Shown here piece after piece: positions 7,162 to 14,962 of a DNA stretch of 15,155 nucleotides. Under the pieces are notes generated by a model. It was given only the letters and a program-made list of their open reading frames with translations, made no database searches and was not told the origin of the DNA. The stretch comes from Gammaproteobacteria bacterium. GTDB taxonomy: Bacteria; Pseudomonadota; Gammaproteobacteria; GCA-001735895. Position 1 is the stretch's first letter; each line of letters starts with the position of its first letter. The stretch spans positions 1-15,155 of the forward strand of contig WGBK01000263.1 of the NCBI GenBank assembly GCA_015494335.1. The letters are read 5' to 3'. A program made the position numbers and the translations under genes.

Positions 7162-8400
7162 ATGCAACTCCTCAAGAATCTCGTCCGCCGTTTGTTGCTG
7201 GTCTCGGCCTGCCTGATCAGCGGGACCGTACTGGCGGTGAGCGGGGTCAACCCCTCCGGTGTCAATGTCCGTCAGAACGGGCCGACTACGGTGTTCCTGA
7301 CCTTCCAGAACCTGGGTTCCAACGAGCAGGCGAAGGAATCCTTCTGGTGCAGCGAGGTCAGCAGCACCGGCGTCAGCTCCACCAACCCTTGCCTGCCCGG
7401 TACGCTGTTGGGTCGCCTGCCGGCGCGGCTGGATCGATCGCGTATCAGCGGCACCGCAACACGTAACCTGACCGACATCATGAGCATACCCGCCTCGGTC
7501 ACCCAGCGGGCCTTGCGAGCAGCGGCCCGCGGTGGGGACGGTTCCTTCTTCTATGTTCGGCGTTTCAGCGACGGCGTCAACGACAGCTATGTCACCGTCA
7601 CCTGCCGTCTTGCCAGTGGCGGGGCACGAACCCCGCTGGCCCTGACCCAGGTGCAGATGTGGTTCGATACGGAAGACCGGCCGGCGGCGGTATACCGGGT
7701 GGCAAGGGGCGAAACCCTGCCGTCGGTACATGTGTACCTTCGTTACAACGGCAGCGGGCGGCTCAAAGGCCGCTGGGAGATCGTCCGGCCCGGCGATACG
7801 CCGCCGCAGAGCGAGGATCTGCTCACCGAGGCCACGCTGCCGGTGGAGCAGCGCAGCCGGCAGAAGCGTTACCGCCTGATCCAGCGTTTCAGTCATTTTC
7901 TGCCGCCGGTGGGCAGCCTGCGCATACCGGGGCCGGACCCGCGCCTGCTGCCCAGCGATGCCGATGGCCCTTACCAGTTGCTGTTCCGCGTCGAAGCCAG
8001 TGCCGACAAGGAAGGCAACTCCAATACCCTTGACGGTATCGCCAACAGCGGTGGCGTGGCCGGTTTTCCGATGCCGGTACTGCGCTATTTCGTGGGCGAG
8101 GATGCCTCCTCGGGGCGCGGCATCCGTCTGCTGACGCCCCAGGCCGGAGAAACCGTCGACGCCGCCAGGCTGACTTTCAGCTGGATCGAGCCGCCCGGCA
8201 TCCCCTGGTTCCGTCTCGAGGTGGTTGCCGGCGACGAAAGCCGCCTCAGCGTGGTGCTGCCTGCCGCGAGCCAAAGCTACGACCCGCCGCCCTGGCTGCT
8301 GGAAAACGGCGTTGATGGTCTGCGCTGGCGCGTGGTCGGGCTGGACGATCAGGGGCGTCCCCTGCAGCGCAGCTCATGGCGCAACCTTGGGGCAGATTGA
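7162..8400 (+). CDS. Secreted protein with C-terminal Ig/Fn3-like domain, function unknown
   Basis: Encodes 412 residues, starting 10 bases after the barrel gene with AGGAG about 7 bases upstream. The signal peptide MQLLKNLVRR-LLLVSACLISG is probably cut after GTVLA (residue 25). A VSAC tetrapeptide (14-17) mimics a lipobox, but the hydrophobic stretch before it is very short and continues after it, so a soluble or surface-bound form is favoured. The mature protein starts with beta-rich sequence (about 26-155) carrying Cys63, Cys77 and Cys147, has a middle part with alternating strands, and ends in a domain (about 318-405) whose pattern, LLTPQAGETVDAARLTFSW and then WRVVGLDDQG, resembles Ig or fibronectin-III folds seen in exported adhesive or binding proteins. 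I do not recognise the family. Being coupled to the barrel gene and divergent from a sensor pair, it may be a partner, passenger or ligand-binding subunit of the barrel. Confidence 0.75.
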   Translation: MQLLKNLVRRLLLVSACLISGTVLAVSGVNPSGVNVRQNGPTTVFLTFQNLGSNEQAKESFWCSEVSSTGVSSTNPCLPGTLLGRLPARLDRSRISGTATRNLTDIMSIPASVTQRALRAAARGGDGSFFYVRRFSDGVNDSYVTVTCRLASGGARTPLALTQVQMWFDTEDRPAAVYRVARGETLPSVHVYLRYNGSGRLKGRWEIVRPGDTPPQSEDLLTEATLPVEQRSRQKRYRLIQRFSHFLPPVGSLRIPGPDPRLLPSDADGPYQLLFRVEASADKEGNSNTLDGIANSGGVAGFPMPVLRYFVGEDASSGRGIRLLTPQAGETVDAARLTFSWIEPPGIPWFRLEVVAGDESRLSVVLPAASQSYDPPPWLLENGVDGLRWRVVGLDDQGRPLQRSSWRNLGAD

Positions 8401-8419
8401 TCCCCTTTCCCGGTTCCGC

Positions 8420-8447
8420 TTGTTCCCTGGCGCAGAATCGTTAGAGT
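8420..8447 (+). promoter_or_regulatory. Weak candidate promoter upstream of dusA
   Basis: TTGTTC (8420-8425), a 16-base spacer and TAGAGT (8442-8447) lie in the 76-base gap before dusA. Transcription would start near 8454 and leave a leader of about 23 bases with no recognisable ribosome site. The match is modest and no other signal is visible in the gap. Confidence 0.3.
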
Positions 8448-8476
8448 AGGCCCCCCGTTCCGTTCCAGACCCTTTC

Positions 8477-9451
8477 ATGGCCTCGCTCGACCGTCGTTTC
8501 TGCATCGCCCCGATGATCGATTGCACCGATCGGCATGCGCGCTATTTCCTGCGCCTGTTTTCGCATCGCATGCTGCTGTTCACGGAGATGATCACCACCG
8601 CTGCGATCGAGCACGGCGATCGGGAGCGACTGCTCGGCTTCGACTCCTCCGAACATCCGGTGGTCCTGCAGCTGGGCGGTGCCGATCCGGCAGAGCTGGC
8701 AGCGGCCGCGCGCGTCGGCGAGGCTTTCGGTTACGACGAGATCAACCTCAATGTGGGTTGCCCCTCCGACCGGGTGCAATTCGGTGCCTTCGGCGCCTGC
8801 CTGATGCGCGAACCCGGGCGGGTGGCCGACTGCGTGCGGGCGATGAAAGACGCGGTGGCCTTGCCGGTTACCGTCAAACATCGCACCGGCGTGGACGAGC
8901 AGGACAGCTGGGAGGAATTGCAGGCCTTTGTCGAAACCCAGATCGAGGCCGGCGTCGATGCGCTCTACCTGCACGCGCGCAAGGCCTGGCTGCAGGGCCT
9001 GAGTCCGAAACAGAACCGCGAGATCCCCCCGCTGCATTACGACTGGGCCTATCGATTGCAGGCCCTCTACCCGGATACGCCGATCATTCTCAACGGCGGG
9101 ATACGCAGCCTCGACGAATGCGAGGAACACCTGCAACACATGTCCGGTGTCATGCTGGGGCGCGAGCCCTATGCCCACCCCTGGATGCTGCGCGAAGTGG
9201 ACAGCCGCATCTATGGCGGTGACCCTGGGTTACCGGCCACTCGCCGGGAAATTCTCGAACGCTATTTCCCCTATGTCGAAGCCTTGTTGCAACAGGGGCA
9301 ACCCCTGACCCGCGTGATCAAGCACATACTGGGGCTCTACCACGGCCGGCCGGGCGGAAAGCGCTGGCGCCGCTTCCTCAGTGAACAGGGGCATCGGCCC
9401 GGAGCAGGCGTTCCTACCCTGGAAAAGTCCCTGGAGCTGGTGAAGGATTGA
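8477..9451 (+). CDS. dusA: tRNA-dihydrouridine synthase, DusA type
   Basis: Encodes 324 residues, close to the E. coli DusA length. FMN-dependent enzyme that reduces uridine in the tRNA D-loop (U20/U20a in DusA) using NADPH, in the cytoplasm. The TIM-barrel motifs are in order: APMIDCTDRH (11-20), QLGGADPAELA (65-75), LNVGCPSDRVQ with catalytic Cys95 (91-101), FGACLM, HARKAWLQGLSPKQNREIPPL, the ILNGGI phosphate-binding turn and the VMLGREPYAHPW loop. The HARKAWL...NREIPPL block separates DusA from DusB and DusC. Some usually conserved positions differ, such as APMIDCTD where APMLDWTD is common. No Shine-Dalgarno precedes the ATG, but the N-terminus aligns well with family starts. It is the first gene of a run of three on the plus strand. 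Confidence 0.93.
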   Translation: MASLDRRFCIAPMIDCTDRHARYFLRLFSHRMLLFTEMITTAAIEHGDRERLLGFDSSEHPVVLQLGGADPAELAAAARVGEAFGYDEINLNVGCPSDRVQFGAFGACLMREPGRVADCVRAMKDAVALPVTVKHRTGVDEQDSWEELQAFVETQIEAGVDALYLHARKAWLQGLSPKQNREIPPLHYDWAYRLQALYPDTPIILNGGIRSLDECEEHLQHMSGVMLGREPYAHPWMLREVDSRIYGGDPGLPATRREILERYFPYVEALLQQGQPLTRVIKHILGLYHGRPGGKRWRRFLSEQGHRPGAGVPTLEKSLELVKD

Positions 9452-9452
9452 T

Positions 9453-9785
9453 ATGGTCTCAGTGAAGCCTCCCCGATATCTTCCTCCAACGACATCCGCA
9501 TGGTTGCTGGATCTGTCGGGCCTCGTATTACTGGTGCTTGCATTCTGGGTCTGTTTGCCGATGTGGCTTGCGTGGCTGGGGTTTCGCCCGCCGTCGGACT
9601 GGAGCGGCGAATATATGCTTGCCCTTTATATCGGCGTACCCTGTACGCTGTTGTCGGCCATCGCTTTCGCCGTTACCACGGCCAGGCGGGAATGGCGGTC
9701 GGTTCTGTCCACGGCGGCCCTGGCGGCCTCGGCAATCCTGCTGCTCGCCGCGACCCTGGCCATCGTTCTTCACGAGGTGAGTTGA
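9453..9785 (+). CDS. Small integral membrane protein with three predicted helices
   Basis: Encodes 110 residues. It starts one base after the dusA stop, with an AAGGA ribosome site inside the end of dusA, and ends three bases before the C-S lyase gene, so it is likely co-transcribed and translationally linked. Hydrophobic segments at about 18-43, 53-75 and 84-106 predict three membrane helices, with a short basic loop (ARREWR, 77-82) that should face the cytoplasm. There are no catalytic motifs, and the two cysteines (34 and 64) fall inside helices. I recognise no family. The neighbours suggest no clear role. Confidence 0.75.
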   Translation: MVSVKPPRYLPPTTSAWLLDLSGLVLLVLAFWVCLPMWLAWLGFRPPSDWSGEYMLALYIGVPCTLLSAIAFAVTTARREWRSVLSTAALAASAILLLAATLAIVLHEVS

Positions 9786-9788
9786 TTC

Positions 9789-10991
9789 ATGTCCGAAGCA
9801 GAAAGAGAAAGCGTTGATTTCGATCGGGTAATCGATCGCAACGAAGTGCGAACCCTCAAGTTCGATGGCGAAATGCTGGAATCCGTTTTCGGACAACGGG
9901 ATCTGTGGCCCTCCTGGGTCGCGGACATGGATTTTCCGGCCTCGCGATTCATTCAGGAAGCCCTGGCCCGGCGTGTCGAGCACGGCATCTACGGCTACGA
10001 GAGCGATACCCCCGAGCTGCCCGAGGCGATCGCCCATTGGTGTCGCAAACGGCACGGCTGGTCGCTGAATCCCGATCATCTGGTGTTCAGCCATCGCACG
10101 CTCAATTCGATCGCCGTGCTGATCGAGTTGTTTTCGGAGGAGGGCGACGGCGTCATCGTGCAGCCGCCGGTGTTCTACGATTTTCGCTTGTTGATCCGAT
10201 CCGCCCGGCGAAAGATGGTGAAAAACCCGCTGAAACTGGAGCAGGGGCGATACGAAATGGATTTCGATCAGCTCGAGGAAGTGGCCGCCGAACCGGACAA
10301 CCGGCTGCTGATCCTGTGCAACCCGCACAACCCAATCGGACGGGTCTGGTCACCCGAAGATCTGAACCGGCTGGCTGAAATCTGCGCCGCCAACGATGTC
10401 TTTGTCATCGCCGACGAGATTCACGGCGATATCACCTACCGGACGCCCTACACGCCGCTGGCCAGCCTGTCCCGCGAAGCCGCGCTGAATTGCGCCAGCT
10501 GCATCTCGCCGGTCAAGTCCTTCAACCTGGCCGGAGTCGCCAATTCCATGATCGTGCTCGAGGACGAGGAGAAACGAAAGCGCTGCAAGGACTGGTTCAG
10601 CCGTTTCGAGGTCAACAAGAACAATGTTTTCACCACGGCGGCGATGCTGGCGGCCTATACCCGGGGTGAATCCTGGCTCGACCAGGTCATCGATTACCTG
10701 TCCGGGAACATCGAGGCCCTGCGGCAGTTCCTCGAACAGAGGATTCCGGCGGTGCGCATGATCGAGCCCGAGGGCACTTTTCTGGTCTGGCTCGACTTTC
10801 GGGAGCTGGGTCTCGATGCGCGGCAGCTGGAATCCTTCCTCGCGGACGAGGCCGGCATGGCCACCAATCCCGGCCACTGGTTCGGGCGGGAAGGCGCGGG
10901 TTTTGCGCGCCTCAACATCGCCTGTCCGCGCAGCGTCCTGCTGGCGGCGCTGGAACGGCTCGAACAGGCTGTCCAGCGCCGGTCGGAATAA
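9789..10991 (+). CDS. PLP-dependent C-S lyase / aminotransferase, MalY-PatB family
   Basis: Encodes 400 residues, the normal size for fold-type I PLP enzymes of the PatB/MalY branch, which cleave cystathionine or cysteine conjugates to a thiol, pyruvate and ammonia. Visible: the N-terminal WVADMDFPAS (43-52) characteristic of this branch, the IYGYESDTPELPEAI substrate-loop region (67-81), CNPHNPIGR with Asn181, ADEIHGDI with Asp209 that binds the PLP pyridine nitrogen, the Schiff-base lysine 243 in SPVKSFNLAGV, and Arg374 in FARLNIACPR for substrate carboxylate binding. All catalytic residues are present. The start has GAGGTGA about 10 bases upstream, inside the preceding gene. The exact substrate cannot be told; cystathionine beta-lyase (MetC-like) activity is the usual annotation. 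It converges with a metallohydrolase gene 14 bases downstream, and the gap holds no clear terminator. Confidence 0.92.
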   Translation: MSEAERESVDFDRVIDRNEVRTLKFDGEMLESVFGQRDLWPSWVADMDFPASRFIQEALARRVEHGIYGYESDTPELPEAIAHWCRKRHGWSLNPDHLVFSHRTLNSIAVLIELFSEEGDGVIVQPPVFYDFRLLIRSARRKMVKNPLKLEQGRYEMDFDQLEEVAAEPDNRLLILCNPHNPIGRVWSPEDLNRLAEICAANDVFVIADEIHGDITYRTPYTPLASLSREAALNCASCISPVKSFNLAGVANSMIVLEDEEKRKRCKDWFSRFEVNKNNVFTTAAMLAAYTRGESWLDQVIDYLSGNIEALRQFLEQRIPAVRMIEPEGTFLVWLDFRELGLDARQLESFLADEAGMATNPGHWFGREGAGFARLNIACPRSVLLAALERLEQAVQRRSE

Positions 10992-11005
10992 CCGCTGCGG
11001 GTCAA

Positions 11006-11728
11006 TCAGCCCAGCAGGTGCCTGACCTGCATCTGTTCCCGGGTCAGCGGGCCGTAGGGTTCGTCGCGGGTCTTGTCGTGGATCTCCATGCGGTAACGAA
11101 CGAATTCGTCCTCGTCGTCGAACTGCAGGAAGGGATTGCCCTCGAGCTGTTCGGCGAAGGTCGTGGTCTCGGCTACCGAGTAGTTGTGGCCGGGGTGGAT
11201 GATCATCTCGGGGTCGAGTTTCTGCTTCATGTCCTTCAGGGTATGGAACATCTGTTCCGGGTCGCCGCCGTGCAGGTCGCAGCGGCCGCAGCCATAGACG
11301 AACAGGGTATCGCCGGTGATCAGGTCGTCGCGACCGACCCGGTAGCAGGCCGAGCCTGGGGTATGGCCGGGTGTATGCAACACCTGGATTTCGCTGTCGC
11401 CGATGCGGATGCGGTCGCCGCCGTGGTGCAGTTCCGGCCGTTCGAGCCGGTGGTCCCAGAAGCGGTATTCGGGCTTGAGCAGGTGGATGCGGGCCTCGCG
11501 ATGGTTCTGCAGCGCCTCGATGCCGTTGATGTGGTCATGATGGCTGTGGGTGAGCAGGATGTCGGTGATGTCCAGGCCCAGTTCTTCGGCCCTTTCGAGG
11601 ATGGCGGGCACATCCCAGGCGGGATCGACCACCGCGGCGCGGCCACTGCCGACATCCTCGATCAGGTAGATGAAGTTCTCCATTGGCCCCAGTTCCAGCG
11701 CATGAATTCGGGTGGCTTGCTGTGTCAT
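11006..11728 (-). CDS. Metallo-beta-lactamase-fold hydrolase, glyoxalase II / thioesterase-like
   Basis: Encodes 240 residues. The metal-binding motifs are complete: THSHHDH (60-66; His61, His63, Asp65, His66), HTPGHTPGS (118-126; His122), GDTLFVYGCGRCD (139-151; bridging Asp140) and HPGHNY (178-183; His181). The GCGRCD block and the C-terminal NPFLQFDDEDEFVRYR resemble hydroxyacylglutathione hydrolases (glyoxalase II) and related persulfide dioxygenases of the ETHE1 type. Glyoxalase II would hydrolyse S-lactoylglutathione; an ETHE1-like enzyme would oxidise glutathione persulfide. The two-metal ligand set favours a hydrolase, but I cannot exclude others such as YcbL-like enzymes. The ATG at 11728 has GGAGG 12 bases upstream, a little far. 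It is transcribed alone on the minus strand and converges with the C-S lyase. Cytosolic. Confidence 0.88.
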   Translation of the reverse strand: MTQQATRIHALELGPMENFIYLIEDVGSGRAAVVDPAWDVPAILERAEELGLDITDILLTHSHHDHINGIEALQNHREARIHLLKPEYRFWDHRLERPELHHGGDRIRIGDSEIQVLHTPGHTPGSACYRVGRDDLITGDTLFVYGCGRCDLHGGDPEQMFHTLKDMKQKLDPEMIIHPGHNYSVAETTTFAEQLEGNPFLQFDDEDEFVRYRMEIHDKTRDEPYGPLTREQMQVRHLLG

Positions 11729-11793
11729 GATGTCTTGATTCCTCCGGTTTCGCTCCAGGACACCATCCGCATATCAATGCAAGCCATTGTAAA

Positions 11794-11897
11794 GCGGTGC
11801 CAGCGGTAGCCCGTGAAAAACGCCGTAAATACATCCCTGTGGGCTTGGCTGCGGCCTCCATGCCGCAGACATTTTCACGGACTACCACTGGCGCCGC
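11794..11897. repeat. 104-bp imperfect palindrome (REP/MITE-like intergenic repeat)
   Basis: Arms of 26 bases at 11794-11819 and 11872-11897 match as inverted repeats at 23 of 26 positions, and one of the three differences still allows a G-U pair. The 52-base interior carries its own perfect 7-bp hairpin, CTGCGGC (11849-11855) and GCCGCAG (11862-11868), around a six-base loop. It begins 65 bases upstream of the metallohydrolase start. The interior text CGCCGTAAATACATCCCTGT (11821-11840) resembles, from memory, dispersed intergenic repeats seen in several gammaproteobacterial genomes. No transposase or target-site duplication is visible. A cruciform or long RNA hairpin would form if transcribed. 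Confidence 0.6.
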
Positions 11898-11931
11898 CCT
11901 GATTTGGATGACGGTTCCCTGGTTTTCACGC

Positions 11932-11953
11932 GCGTCGGGCTTAGGCCCGACGC
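11932..11953. repeat. REP-like perfect hairpin GCGTCGGGC-TTAG-GCCCGACGC
   Basis: A 9-bp perfect GC-rich stem with a TTAG loop. The GTCGGGCTTnnGCCCGAC pattern is similar to REP elements common in gammaproteobacteria (recalled, not searched). Its right half overlaps the -35 position of the promoter proposed for the flavoprotein gene, so it may double as an operator. It is not followed closely by a T-run, which argues against an intrinsic terminator. Confidence 0.55.
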
Positions 11954-11960
11954 CGATTCT

Positions 11961-11969
11961 TGCTATTAT
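11961..11969 (+). promoter_or_regulatory. Extended -10 promoter of the flavoprotein-argG operon
   Basis: TGCTATTAT at 11961-11969 is an extended -10 (TGn plus TATTAT, 5 of 6 to consensus). The 17-base-spaced -35 would be TTAGGC (11941-11946), a poor match inside the REP-like hairpin, which an extended -10 can tolerate. Transcription would start near 11976, leaving a leader of about 30 bases with a GGAG ribosome site (11998-12001) before the ATG at 12007. Confidence 0.55.
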
Positions 11970-12006
11970 ACGCCTCTTTTTTAGCAGACCATGCTGTGGA
12001 GTTTGA

Positions 12007-13422
12007 ATGGAAAAGTCAGTTGATGTAGCCATCATCGGTGCGGGCACGGCCGGCCTCAACGCCCTGTCGCAGGTGCGCAAGGCGGGCAAGAGCTTCGTGC
12101 TGATCAACGGCGGCCATTGGGGTACCACTTGCGCGCGCGTCGGTTGCATGCCCTCCAAGGCCCTGATCCAGGTCGCGGAGGATTACCACCGTCGCGAGAT
12201 TTTCGACCGTCACGGCATCGAGGGCGAGGACGAGCTGCGCCTCGATATCGCCGACAGCATGGAGCATGTGCGCGACATGCGCGACATCTTCGTCGACCGG
12301 GTGCTGGGTTCGAGCACCGACGACCTGCCCGGCGAAGTCAAGATGGAAGGCTATGCCCAGTTCATCGACGCCAATACCTTGCAGGTGGGAGACGATATCG
12401 TGCGCGCCAAGCGCATCGTCATCGCCACCGGCACGCGCCCGATCGTGCCCGAGGCCTGGAAGAAGTTCGGCGACCGGGTGATCGTCACCGACGAGGTGTT
12501 CGAGCAGGAAACCTTTCCCCCGTCGATGGCCGTGATCGGCCTTGGCGTGATCGGCCTCGAACTGGGCCAGGCCCTGGCTCGCAAGGGCGTGCAGGTGACC
12601 GGCATCGAGGGCAGCGACCGCATCGCCTCCCTCAGCGACGAGGTGGCCAACCAGACGGTGCTGGACATCATGCGCAAGGAATTCGATATCTGGCTCGGCG
12701 AACAGGCCCGGGTCAGCGAGCAGGGCGAGCGACTGCTGGTCATGGCCGGTGAGGAAGCCGTCGAGGTGGACAAGATCCTGGTCGCCATCGGCCGCAAGCC
12801 GAATCTCGACAAGCTGGGTCTCGACAAGCTGGACCTGGCTCTGGACGACAAGGGCATGCCCGTTTACAACCCCAACACCATGCAGCTCGGCGACCTGCCG
12901 ATCTACATCGCCGGCGATGTCAACGGCTCGCGTCAGATCCTGCACGAGGCCGGTGACGAGGGCAAGATCGCCGGCTACAACGCGGCTTACGGCACTTCCG
13001 TCGCCTTCCAGCGCAAGACGCCGCTGGCCATCACCTTCTCCGACCCTAACATCTGCACCATCGGCGCCGACTGGTCGGAACTGGCCGACAACCCCAATAC
13101 CGTGATTGGCGAGATGAAACTCGGCCCGGTCGGTCGCGCCCTGATCATGGGCAAGAACAAGGGCGTTATCCGTGTCTACGGCGACAAGAGCAACGGCCGC
13201 GTGCTGGGCGCCACCCTGGTCAGCGTCAAGGGCGAGCACCTGGCGCATCTGTTGGCCTGGTCGATCCAGAAGGGCTTTACCGTCTATGACCTGTTGCGTC
13301 TGCCGTTCTACCACCCGGTGATCGAGGAGGCGCTGCAGGCCGCCCTCTACGACCTGCTCGGCAAGATCGAGTACCGGCCCGAATACAAGATACTGGAACT
13401 CGAGGAACTCGACCATGAATGA
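12007..13422 (+). CDS. Dihydrolipoyl dehydrogenase-like flavoprotein disulfide reductase
   Basis: Encodes 471 residues, the usual length for the class I pyridine nucleotide-disulfide reductases. FAD-binding GAGTAG (11-16), redox disulfide Cys42/Cys47 in GTTCARVGCMPSKAL, an ATG-type motif (140-142), NAD-binding GLGVIG (178-183) with Glu201 at the end of the second strand favouring NAD over NADP, a second FAD motif IAGDVNG, and the C-terminal dimer domain with catalytic His436-Glu441 (HPVIEE). Classic lipoamide dehydrogenases read CLNVGC and HAHPTLSE; the CARVGC and FYHPVIEE variants place this in a side branch often annotated as dihydrolipoyl dehydrogenase. No E1 or E2 dehydrogenase genes are nearby, so its electron partner is open. 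It shares 8 bases with the next gene. Confidence 0.88.
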   Translation: MEKSVDVAIIGAGTAGLNALSQVRKAGKSFVLINGGHWGTTCARVGCMPSKALIQVAEDYHRREIFDRHGIEGEDELRLDIADSMEHVRDMRDIFVDRVLGSSTDDLPGEVKMEGYAQFIDANTLQVGDDIVRAKRIVIATGTRPIVPEAWKKFGDRVIVTDEVFEQETFPPSMAVIGLGVIGLELGQALARKGVQVTGIEGSDRIASLSDEVANQTVLDIMRKEFDIWLGEQARVSEQGERLLVMAGEEAVEVDKILVAIGRKPNLDKLGLDKLDLALDDKGMPVYNPNTMQLGDLPIYIAGDVNGSRQILHEAGDEGKIAGYNAAYGTSVAFQRKTPLAITFSDPNICTIGADWSELADNPNTVIGEMKLGPVGRALIMGKNKGVIRVYGDKSNGRVLGATLVSVKGEHLAHLLAWSIQKGFTVYDLLRLPFYHPVIEEALQAALYDLLGKIEYRPEYKILELEELDHE

Positions 13423-13735
13423 CGAAACCCGCGACGGCGAAGAACCGACCTCCCGCGAGGAACTGACGATGGAGAAGCGCATCATGGTGATGATGCGCCA
13501 GGTGCTGTCTGCCGTGGCCCGCGACACGGCGCCGCCTCCGGGCATGCGCTCGCCGCTGTCCGACTCCACCATCCAGGGCATTCGCGACTGCTTTTCGCTG
13601 ATCGCCGCGCGTGAGCGCGAGCTCAACGAACAGCTCGGCGAGGAAAACCTCGAACGCCCGCGCTACCGCGACGAGCCGCAGACCAGCAAGGTGGTCTCCC
13701 TCGATTCACTGACCCGGAACAAAGACGAGAAGTAA
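13415..13735 (+). CDS. Small charged cytosolic protein of unknown function
   Basis: Encodes 106 residues. Its ATG at 13415 overlaps the flavoprotein stop by 8 bases and is preceded by AGGAA, and it ends 6 bases before argG, so it sits tightly inside an operon. The protein is highly charged, with no signal peptide or membrane segment. The middle (about 15-75) looks helical, including MEKRIMVMMRQVLSAVA and a single Cys59 in GIRDCFSLIAARERELNEQ, and the tail is probably disordered (RPRYRDEPQTSK). I recognise no family. Base composition and codon use look like those of the neighbours, which argues against a chance frame. The context suggests conservation with argG or the flavoprotein but does not reveal a job. 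Confidence 0.75.
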   Translation: MNDETRDGEEPTSREELTMEKRIMVMMRQVLSAVARDTAPPPGMRSPLSDSTIQGIRDCFSLIAARERELNEQLGEENLERPRYRDEPQTSKVVSLDSLTRNKDEK

Positions 13736-13741
13736 ATCCCG

Positions 13742-14958
<1,217 letters not shown>

Positions 14959-14962
<4 letters not shown>

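Noticed and set aside
7201..7212. Lipobox-like VSAC in the signal peptide of the 412-residue secreted protein
   Set aside because: The hydrophobic core before the cysteine is only about six residues and continues after it to a good signal peptidase I site (VLA), so lipidation is less likely, though not excluded.
7132..8274. Long minus-strand open frame (380 codons) opposite the secreted Ig-like protein gene
   Set aside because: Its text is low-complexity, rich in Gly, Arg and Gln without domain motifs, while the plus frame has a signal peptide, ribosome site and operon spacing. Long antisense frames are common in GC-rich coding DNA.
8385..8404. GGGG/CCCC pairing around the stop of the secreted Ig-like protein gene as a terminator
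   Set aside because: Only a 4-bp stem with a long loop can form and the following T-run is three bases; too weak to call.
11014..11030. Hairpin GCAGGT-GCCTG-ACCTGC near the convergent ends of the C-S lyase and metallohydrolase genes
   Set aside because: It lies inside the metallohydrolase coding sequence, has only a 6-bp stem and no T-run, so it is probably chance.
11797..12006. 69-codon plus-strand frame ahead of the flavoprotein gene
   Set aside because: It lies wholly inside the palindromic repeat, REP-like hairpin and promoter, has no ribosome site, and its product has no sensible features.
12016..13626. 536-codon minus-strand frame opposite the flavoprotein gene
   Set aside because: It is a mirror of a clear disulfide reductase with all cofactor motifs; its own translation is repetitive and rich in His, Gln, Val and Asp.
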